Below, piece by piece: positions 56,670-64,000 of a stretch of 64,000 bases of DNA. Each line of letters opens with the position of its first letter. The stretch's first letter is position 1. Under the pieces are notes generated by a model. That model was not told the DNA's origin, did no database searches, and saw only the letters and a program-made list of their open reading frames with translations. The position numbers and the translations under genes are program-made. Origin of the DNA: Nephrocerus scutellatus. Lineage: Eukaryota > Arthropoda > Insecta > Diptera > Pipunculidae. Location of the stretch: assembly GCA_947095585.1 (NCBI GenBank), contig OX352761.1, forward strand, positions 24,519,777 through 24,583,776. The letters are read 5' to 3'.

Positions 56670-57730
56670 TCGGATTTTCTGATCAATTTTTAACCCACTT
56701 CCCAAAGTCCGATTTTATTGAAATTTTGCATACATGTATATTTCCCATGACAATACTTTCTATTATAATTTGGAGCCTCATGGCCGAGGTGTGCCAATAT
56801 AAAATCGCAAGATTCCACGACAAGCACGCAAATTCATGGGCACGGGAAGTTAATATAGAGAATTTAAAAAAAGACTAGGACTGTTTGGCGTGAGCAGTAT
56901 GACAGTGGATTGATGAAATTCTGTCTTATTTCACTCGGCATCCGTTTGTGATCAGGACCTGTCAAATGGAAGGTAATACAAGTATCATTAAAACAGATTT
57001 TTCATACCAATTCATTTATAGGGGCGTGTCTAAAAAGGATAAATATTATATTCTTTTTTATTTTTATTAAATTAATTGTTTTTTTAAATTTCAAAGTCCA
57101 ATTTTAATGAAATTTTGCACACATGTATATTTCCGGTGACAATATTTTCTATTATAATTTGGAGCCTTAGGGCCGAAATTAACCCGATTTTCTTAAAAGC
57201 AGGGTCGTGGGGCCCCAAAATTTGTTTAAAAGATTTAACCTGATTTTCTTCAAATTTTATTCACGCTGTTATATCCGATGGACAACAATTTTGGTAAATA
57301 TTTTGGAGACTCCGGCCTCTGGGGCCGTGGGGCCGCACACAAATTTAAAATAAAAATTAACCCGATTTTGGTAAAATATTAAACACATGTGTATCTCCGA
57401 CGAACAAACCTTTTTGGACATTTTTTGAGCGAATGGGCCCTGAGGCCCGTATATAATTTTTAAAATTAGCCCAAAGTTTAAACATATGTTTATCCCGATG
57501 GACAAAAGTTTTTGTAAAATTTTTGGAGCGAATTGGTCCTCTGTCCTGGGGGCGGGGCCGTATTTTTTTTTTTTAAATTAGCCCGATTTACTTTAAATTT
57601 TAAACATATGTGTATCTCCGATAGACCGAACTTTTTGTAAAAATTTTTGATTTGAATTTTATTCCCATACAAATTTTTTTAACACATGTGTATCTCCGGT
57701 AAGAATAGTTATTGAAAAAAGACATGGGTC
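56670..57730. repeat. Minisatellite block containing dispersed repeat copy 2
   Basis: Minisatellite units at 56680-56800 and 57080-57730 flank the ~260-base dispersed repeat at 56805-57075 (copy 1 at 50680-50945). Units carry the same TATCTCCGATGGACAA and TTAACCCGATTTT words as at 1-1640. Confidence 0.78.
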
Positions 57731-58352
57731 TTAATGTATTTTTTGTAATATCGAAATAAATGAAAATTAAATGAAAAATTATCTGCCGTTTTTTTTTATT
57801 ATCTGAGAAAAGTTTTATTTTTCACCTAAATTAGTAGTCGACATGTCCCTTATTTAAAGAAGCAAACTACAGCTGTCAAAAAATGTTCTGTATATATATT
57901 AAAGCGAAAAGATCATATCCGAGAATTATCGGAGCGTAAAACACCTAAGAGAAAAAGGTTTCTCGAAAAATGTAAAAAACACAGATAGAATTCTGACAGA
58001 TAAATGATTTCTCCTATAACTCCATCAAAAAACAGCCGTTGATTTTTTACATCTAATTATGAATAAAAAAAATTTAATAATAAAACTCATGTGCATCGAA
58101 TGCAAAAAGATTTAAATCGAAGATAATGATTATTTTAAACAAAACATATGTAAAAACAAAATTTATTAAAAAATTCGAGAAAAATTAAAAATTTGGTACG
58201 CTTACTTTCTTAAAGCTATATACACATAAATATATTTTACAAAGCTGAAATTGGCATCGTGGAGACCAGTGTAATACAGTTAAAAATAAGCAAATTAATC
58301 TGAAATAATCAAATATTTTATTCGAAAATCTCATCAACTTCTGAATTTTACA
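57731..58352. repeat. Dispersed repeat, GTCGACATGTC/ACAGCTGTCAA family
   Basis: AGTAGTCGACATGTCCCTTA ... CTACAGCTGTCAAAAAATGTTCTGTATATAT (57835-57900) recurs at about 60215-60280 and, diverged, at 33570-33650 (and 41432-41512). The remainder up to the ZIP gene is AT-rich 3' flank. Confidence 0.6.
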
Positions 58353-59595
58353 TTATACCATACCGTCAACATAAAAGTCAACCAGTGTCATCACAAAAAA
58401 TCCTATCGCCACAGCAATAAACTGTAAAAATCCTGCGATCTTTCTTTCCTGATTCTGATGCCATTGGGCTTTTTCACGTGGTATTACTTCGCAAACTGTT
58501 ACATAAAAGAGAGTACCACCCGCAAGTCCTTGAATTATTGGAAAGGTTGTTGATTGCCAGCTTAGTGGAATATCGATGATAAACATTCCGATTATGATGC
58601 CAATAACAGATCCCATTGAAAATATAAGAATCGCTATTACTTGAGAGCGTACGGTTGAGCTAGGGTTTAAACGAAATTCTAAACCCAAACAAAATGCCAT
58701 AACGAATTTATGACATGCTACCGCTCCAAACAGAAATAATACCTTACAAATGTTATTACAAGATGCGTTAAGTTTTTAGAAAGTTCATAGTAATTTTCTC
58801 TTACCTTTGTACTGGAATCCTGAACGCCAATAGCAAGACCTTCAATTATGGAATGTAACGAGAGAGCAACAAATAAGCCAATCGTTCCCGTTCTGCTTTG
58901 AGCACACGGCTCCGCATGACTTGAATGGCAAATACGCGCATTGGCATCAGCTATCATTACATCGTCGCAATGTGTCTCACGATTGAGTCCTCTGAGTCCT
59001 CTCGAATTACAATTTATCTCTACATGACTAATATTGGTTTTTCTAATTGCAACTACTGACGCAAGAGTTTTAACTATTGATGTTTTTTACCTGCTATTGT
59101 GCTGAAGCAGCGATTCCGTTTCGCTTGTCGAACCGTAATTTAATCTTTGTACTTCGTGATGATGTGAGTGGTTATTTTGGTGATGGTGCCGTGTTGTACT
59201 AGCGTTGCCAGGAACATTGTGTAAATGCTGAATAGCTTCTCCGAAAAAGTAATGTATGAACTCGTCAATAAAATAAACAATGAAGAATCCTCCACAAAAA
59301 ACTATTTCGGCATTACTAGGCATAAATTTTCTTACCTACAAATTTTATTATAAATGTGTTAAAAATTTCAGAATGTTAAACTTACATCAGGAAGCATGTG
59401 CACAAGGGATGTAGCTAATAGTATTCCCGCTCCAAAGCACAACATAAGAGATGTCGTAAGAGGAAACCTTCTCAGATTTATATTTGATACAACTGCAGGT
59501 AAGAGCCCTGTCAAAAAACTACCCAATCCAAGAAAGGCCATTGCCAGTACCTTTGTTCCATTGCCATTTTCTTCAGGACTTGTGTTAGCATTCAT
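58353..59595 (-). CDS. ZIP-family zinc transporter (SLC39)
   Basis: Exons on the minus strand: 59386-59595, 59091-59335, 58805-59042 and 58353-58742. GT/AG introns of 48-62 bases; 1083 bases, 360 residues. ZIP proteins move zinc (and related metals) into the cytoplasm across eight membrane spans. TM1 is near residues 15-36 (VLAMAFLGLGSFLTGLLPAV). TM2 has CFGAGILLATSLVHMLPD and TM3 FFIVYFIDEFIHYF. The long loop between TM3 and TM4 is His-rich (RHHHQNNHSHHH), the usual metal-binding loop. TM4 carries LSLHSIIEGLAIGV and TM5 AVACHKFVMAFCLG, whose His/Glu/Lys form the binuclear metal site. TM6-8 end with YVDGMV. It belongs to the ZIP1-3 type subfamily. Near Cp190 it may be the orthologue of Drosophila Zip88E (inference from neighbourhood, not proven). 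Confidence 0.93.
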
Positions 59596-60305
59596 TTAAC
59601 GGAATGTTACTCGTTGTTGCCGATTTTTAATTAAGTAGACTTTTTACAACAAATATTTTCTTTAAACACAAAAACCGCCGATTAACTGGTTTTGGTTGTA
59701 CCCACAATAAAAAAAATGAATTTGTCTAAAACGAATTTGAACATGACAATGACTGTACAAAACGAATTTGAATATCTGACTAGGAATGGCGTATGCAAAC
59801 TCGCTAGTCCCAATTAGATAACATTTAAATAAAAATCAAACAAAGATAATAATATATGTAAACTGTTCTCTGTTTGATAACGGAAAGTTATATTTACAAA
59901 AGAACTTCAATCATGTGATAATGATAAACAATGCAATCAGCGAATTTTTGGGATTAATCAGAGCTCAAAACCAAATTTATAACCTTCAAAAAATGTAAAC
60001 AAAGATAAGCGACGTATGTATTATGTATAATCCGTTGCCTTATAGCGCAAGCGCATTATGGCCGTGTTTTTTTTTTACGTCGAAGAAATCCGAGTTCCAT
60101 GATATCCGATAAATGCGATAAATTTTTCTCTGATCACTGATCATATCAAAAAAATTATCTGCTGTTTTTTTTAGTTTCTGGGAAAAATTTTATTTTTCAC
60201 CTTAATGCTCAATAGTAGTCGACATGTCTCATGTTTATAGAAACAAACAACTACAGCTGTCAAGGAATGTTCTGTAAATAGGATTTCAATTTCAAATTAA
60301 ACCAT
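59596..60305. other. Spacer upstream of the ZIP gene
   Basis: AT-rich. 60075-60140 (TCGAAGAAATCCGAG ... TTTTCTCTGATCA) resembles 31840-31900. 60160-60280 is another copy of the GTCGACATGTC/ACAGCTGTCAA repeat. No gene seen. Confidence 0.5.
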
Positions 60306-60309
60306 TTAA

Positions 60310-60445
60310 AGTTCAATGCAAACTTTTTCGAAAACAAACGAAACCTTTTCCAAAACAAATAAAACTTTTTCCAAACGAAACTTTTTCAAATCCATATAAA
60401 CTTTTTCAAAATTAAAAGAAACTTTTTCAAAATCGAAAGAAACTA
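60310..60445. repeat. GAAACTTTTTCAAAA minisatellite
   Basis: About eight degenerate copies of a 15-18-base AAACTTTTTCAAAACAA-type unit, in tandem. Confidence 0.75.
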
Positions 60446-60581
60446 AATTTTTTTTCTTTCAATGGAGGGGCTGCCCTTCAACTGCTTGTGGCTATTTCAT
60501 TAGCATATTTGCATTGTAATTGCTGTAGTCGTTTTGAGTTATTGTTTGTAACGCCTCGTTTATTAAATTTACCATATCCAA

Positions 60582-60710
60582 ATGTCTAACATTTTCGCTT
60601 ATAATTCTCCGAGATTTTGAATTATTTGCAATTTAACCAGTGCAGTTGTAAAACTTCTTGCAAAATAGATTCAAAATGCTCGGAGAATTATAAGCGAAAA
60701 TGTTAGACAT
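60582..60710. repeat. Hairpin with 32-bp perfect inverted arms
   Basis: ATGTCTAACATTTTCGCTTA... (60582-60613) has its exact reverse complement at 60679-60710. With one bulged base the arms extend a further nine or so bases inward (ATTTTGAAT). Spacer about 45 bases. No coding capacity. Confidence 0.85.
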
Positions 60711-60989
60711 CAAAAGATGTTTTGGAAACTCTTTCAACTCAATTGAATCGTGTGTGGGCAATTCGATTGACATTCTTTCAAATACATATAAGAATTTGCA
60801 GTAGATATTCATAGTCAAAACGTCTGCATATGCGTTTTCGGTGGTTTTTTTTTCAGTGTTTAGGGACATTTTTTTTTAAATTAGTATTAAAATGTCACAA
60901 AGTGGAAATAAAAATTTGTGATAGAGATGTTCGTTCTCCTTAGAGAACATTCAGCACTCTAGCGAATTAAGAGCCAAGAGTACAAAAAC

Positions 60990-61565
60990 AAGATGATAAA
61001 AAACCACGCGTGGGAATTATTGCTGGAGAAATTTAAAGAAATCGGGCCTGATCGGATCGGATAACCAACATAAAAACTTGCTACCACCGCGAGTTAAAAA
61101 AAAATTGGTCTCCATGAAGTCAGGTGCTGGGGAGGAAGAAGTGCATGTACCGACCTTACCTTATGGTACTTCAACGAATTAGAATTTCTTAAGAGACCTG
61201 GAGGAGGCATCAGATAGTACTTCCGGTCTTGATTTTGATGTTTCGGTAAATACCTGTGTACATGTTATTAATATACCTTTAAATCAGTCAAAGAATGCTC
61301 CCAAGCAGGAGTTTTTGCAACAAGCCTACATGCTTTTATAAACGATGAGCCGACAAGAAGAAGCGCAGGATGATGAAGCTGATGTGTACGCAAAATCTTG
61401 GTCATGTTTCTATAGGAACATTGATGCCGAGCAGCAGCTGTATGCTAAGAAAGCTATTGAAGAAATTTTAATTCTTGGGCAGCTCAAACAACTTTTGCTC
61501 AAAGCCGCTCATCCTAAAAATTTTACGTCGTGTCGTAACACTTTCAAAATAATAACAGCCGTATT
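60990..61565 (+). pseudogene. MADF/BESS-type protein remnant
   Basis: The plus strand shows pieces in several frames: TYHRELKK-like residues near 61080, LWYFNELEFLRDLEEASDS near 61160-61215, then an open frame from 61345 with DEADVYAKSWSCFYRNIDAE and QQLYAKKAIEEILILGQLKQ. MADF domains bind DNA and BESS motifs mediate protein contact; the last segment has the layout of the C-terminal motif of MADF proteins. The N-terminal half is frameshifted and stopped. The sequence is joined at 61554 to a fragment of the AGCTGTATTTTAT foldback family. Probably transposon-borne or a dead gene copy. Confidence 0.55.
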
Positions 61566-61639
61566 TTAATTGCCGAGGAATAAGAAATTACAACAACGAT
61601 GCAGCCGCTTTGAATTTGCTTTGAATGACTTTTCTCGTA

Positions 61640-61870
61640 TGGTATTTCTCAAATGAGAGTTCTACCACAGTTCACTGCTTTGAGCTGTCAGGCAAGGTGG
61701 CACAATATGTCATTCGATTTCTGTTCACTGAAAGCACTGACTTTTCCGTATTTATCCTTTTTCTTGCAAATAGCGTAGAGCTCAGATTTTTTCTTGGCAA
61801 ACCGAACACGAAAAGCGAGAATCTCTTGTTAACATGGTTTTGTTGCAACTTGCAATTGTGTGTAATGCGT
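61640..61870. repeat. Dispersed repeat related to 30190-30590
   Basis: CATTTCTGTTCACTGAAAGCACTGACTTTTCCGTATTTATCC and AACCGAACACGAAAAGCGAGAATC have counterparts at 30280-30340 and 30460-30490. Diverged copy of the repeat targeted by the Gypsy element. Confidence 0.65.
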
Positions 61871-61903
61871 AATTCTGAAATGTAATTCAAGCGTATCGCG
61901 TGC

Positions 61904-62100
61904 GTGCGAGAAAAAATGAGCAGCACGGCTGTTAAATAGCAATTGTGGTTAGACAGACGAGAGAAGTAGTATATTTTTTAATGTTACCATAAAGCTAAAG
62001 ATAACATTTCCCATATTAATATAAAATAACTATAACAATCGTGTAGTGTCAATCTCTTCTGGCAAACCACATCTTCAATTTAACTATAGTCGGCCCGCTG
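61904..62100. mobile_element. ~200-bp foldback element, GTGCGAGAAAAATGAGC family, copy 2
   Basis: Starts GTGCGAGAAAAAATGAGCAG. The right end contains the reverse complement of the left end of the copy at 31161. Shares GTCAATCTCTTCTGGC and GATAACATTTCCCAT (inverted relative to 31161-31362). Confidence 0.65.
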
Positions 62101-62435
62101 ACTATTACTACGTTTCCATGAAGCTGGATATTTTGGGTTGGTTGAAATTTATTTCGTCAAATGCAAAATGGCGTCACGCGTTTCCATATAATCAATTTGA
62201 AACTGAGTTGAATTTTTCACCATGGAATACAAAATCCGACGACTACTAACAAAATAATAACATTCGCCATAATGGAAACGAGATATATTTCACGCACGTC
62301 TTTAATATAAATTCTCCATGTTTTGCAAATAGAACCAAATTTGACAAGAACAACAGACTGAGAAATTAGTCTGCAAATAAAAAGGAAAATCAAACCATAG
62401 CATAGGAATAGTTTGCAAATAGAATTGCAAACATA

Positions 62436-62574
62436 AGCTGTATTTTATATGAATCCGAATTAGGAATTACAACAACAATTGCGTGTCGAATTCCTTCTTT
62501 GGTATTTGAAAACCTGCTGTTTGGCTGGTTTTGACATACGAATTCCTTATTCAGATTCCAAATAAAATACAGCT
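62436..62574. mobile_element. 139-bp foldback element, AGCTGTATTTTAT family
   Basis: Perfect 13-base ends AGCTGTATTTTAT / ATAAAATACAGCT. Interior AAAACCTGCTGTTTGGCTGG. ATA on both sides could be a 3-base target duplication. Confidence 0.78.
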
Positions 62575-62586
62575 ATAAATAACATT

Positions 62587-62832
62587 AGCTGCTTTTTATT
62601 GCCGAGCGAGTTAGGAATTCGAATGTCAAAACCAGCCAAACAGCAGGTTTCCACAGTTCCAAAGATGGAATTCGACAGTGCAATTGTTGTTGTTCCTCGG
62701 CAATTAAATTACGGCTATTGGGAATTACCACACAATTGCACTGTCGAATTCCTTCTTTGGAATTTGAAAACCTGTTGTTTGGCTGGTATTGACATTCGAA
62801 TTCGGATTCGGATTCCAAATAAAATACTGCTA
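62587..62832. mobile_element. Composite of two AGCTGTATTTTAT-family foldbacks
   Basis: Begins AGCTGCTTTTTATTGCCGAG. It holds the AAACCTG-TGTTTGGCTGG core twice, once per orientation (about 62630 and 62770), and ends CCAAATAAAATACTGCT. Looks like two copies joined head to head, or one with an internal duplication. Confidence 0.65.
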
Positions 62833-63038
62833 TTATCCTAAAAATCGAAAGAGCTATTTATATGTCAATTTGACATTTTGGTAAATTTTACTACAAAAAG
62901 TACGGGAACATATTTATTATCAGCAAGTTAAGCGACTCATCATCGATATATTTAAAACGTTTCAATTATTAAACCGAAAAAAGTTTGTTATGCAAGTGTA
63001 AATATTGTAGGTAGTTTTTCGAGTTTATAAATATCACA

Positions 63039-63983
63039 ATGAATTACAATTCCAAACGAACAGTTCGGCTGATTCCGACAACTGCCAATTTAACCGAACT
63101 ACCACAACATCCAGATGATGGCCCAGTTACTCTTATTTCAGAGATATCGGATATAATGCGGAGTTTCGGCGACTGTGACCAGCCATTGATGGAAAGTGTG
63201 AAGCTAGTCGAGCACATTTTACAACAGCAACTACGTGGAATATTCCATGAAGCCTCAATTGTTGCTATGAAACGAAAAAATGCTGCTTGTCCATCACAAG
63301 CCGATTTCGAGTTCTTAATGCGTAATCATCCAGTTAAAATCGCTCGAATGAGAAAACATCTTAAGGACATGCGAATACTTAAAAAATTTCTAAGCATGCG
63401 TGCAGGGCGACCACAAGACTTAATGGAAGAAAATGAAAATCAAGCATCCGACGAAGAACTTAGCATTGAAATTACAGAAAAGTACGACGAGGAACGAACC
63501 AGACGTCTATTTCGTGCCGATCGAATTTCGCAAATACTTACCGGACAGCAGTATCAGGAATTCAATGAAGCACGCAAAACATCATTCTATTGTCGCCACG
63601 GAGAAAAGATAAAAAATAAATTCCGGAAGTTTCTAGATTTACCGGCTGATTTGCGAATCCCAACAACATGTATGAACATATTAGCATACTTAGCGCATGA
63701 AACCATTGCAGTAATTGTTGACTATGCAATTCTAACACGTCTAAATTCAGAAAATCGTATCACTGATCCATACAGCAGAGTCACTTCTACTGGATGTTCA
63801 GCGGCAATGCTTCATATTTGTCCAGAGGTTACACAGGGTCGTGGCATGGAAGTGGTAAGACCGATAAGCATACAAGAAATCAACGAGGCTATTCGCCGCC
63901 ATCGTCAAATGACCAACAAAAAGATTGGTTGCTATCGCAGCACAATTGATTCAGATTTTAAAAGATCATTTTTAGCAATTTAA
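63039..63983 (+). CDS. Spt3: SAGA subunit Spt3 (SUPT3H)
   Basis: Intronless frame of 314 residues. Spt3 is a TFIID-18/TAF13-related subunit of the SAGA coactivator. It carries two histone-fold parts in one chain and helps deliver TBP to promoters. The N-terminal histone fold covers residues about 25-115: ISEISDIMRSFGDCDQPLME, SVKLVEHILQQQLRGIFHEA, then CPSQADFEFLMRNHPVKIAR and LKDMRILKKFL. An acidic linker (ENENQASDEE) follows. The C-terminal fold near residues 205-310 has the family's LAYLAHETIAVIVDYAI and QEINEAIRRH. The ATG at 63039 follows an in-frame-stop-rich AT leader. Complete inside the window and undamaged. Confidence 0.93.
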   Translation: MNYNSKRTVRLIPTTANLTELPQHPDDGPVTLISEISDIMRSFGDCDQPLMESVKLVEHILQQQLRGIFHEASIVAMKRKNAACPSQADFEFLMRNHPVKIARMRKHLKDMRILKKFLSMRAGRPQDLMEENENQASDEELSIEITEKYDEERTRRLFRADRISQILTGQQYQEFNEARKTSFYCRHGEKIKNKFRKFLDLPADLRIPTTCMNILAYLAHETIAVIVDYAILTRLNSENRITDPYSRVTSTGCSAAMLHICPEVTQGRGMEVVRPISIQEINEAIRRHRQMTNKKIGCYRSTIDSDFKRSFLAI

Positions 63984-64000
63984 TAAGAATTCGTATAAAT

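Noticed and set aside
50680..57075. The ~260-bp repeats at 50680 and 56805 as LTRs of a larger element
   Set aside because: They lie outside a fully defined Gypsy element with its own LTRs and target duplication, and each is bound to minisatellite of the same family.

Overview
The window looks like nuclear DNA of a higher fly, most likely a tephritid-type brachyceran. The evidence is the insect insulator gene Cp190 with short phase-consistent introns, AT-rich spacers, and dense remnants of LOA-like, Jockey-like, mariner, pogo-like and Ty3/Gypsy elements. There is nothing bacterial in it: no operons, no CRISPR, no rRNA or tRNA gene that I could see. Exon borders were read by eye from GT/AG signals and reading phase and should be good to a base or two.

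Layout. 1-25 kb is mainly repeats: a block of ~110-bp minisatellite, an intact-ended LOA-like non-LTR retrotransposon (3325-7899) with a 12-bp target-site duplication, a (GATAGAAA)n microsatellite, several foldback/TIR elements, a LOA/Jockey chimera (13.4-14.9 kb), a degenerate mariner transposase (16.3-17.15 kb), a third non-LTR remnant, and a small four-exon Myb/SANT-like gene (22.3-22.9 kb). The single-copy genes follow: TSR3 (+, 25.2 kb) and MRG15 (-, 26.3-27.6 kb), convergent. A 7,862-bp segment, starting inside the last exon of MRG15 and ending inside a foldback element beyond COX16, is present twice in direct tandem (27039-34900 and 34901-42762). As a result COX16 is duplicated whole, and a second, truncated MRG15 exists that keeps the chromodomain and ends in element-derived codons. 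Cp190 (+, four coding exons, 1250 aa) lies at 45.0-49.0 kb. It is followed by a Jockey-like remnant, inverted minisatellite, and a decayed Ty3/Gypsy element (51450-55826) whose empty target site survives elsewhere in the window. A ZIP zinc transporter (-, 58.35-59.6 kb) and Spt3 (+, 63.0-64.0 kb) close the window, with a MADF/BESS remnant and several small foldback elements between them.

How the genes relate. MRG15 (NuA4/Tip60, Set2/Rpd3-type complexes), Cp190 (insulators, centrosome) and Spt3 (SAGA) are all chromatin/transcription factors. TSR3 (18S rRNA modification), COX16 (cytochrome oxidase assembly) and the ZIP transporter are housekeeping neighbours. They form a gene neighbourhood rather than a pathway. 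The most unusual part is the tandem duplication and the chimeric chromodomain-only MRG15 it creates; an assembly error must be excluded first.
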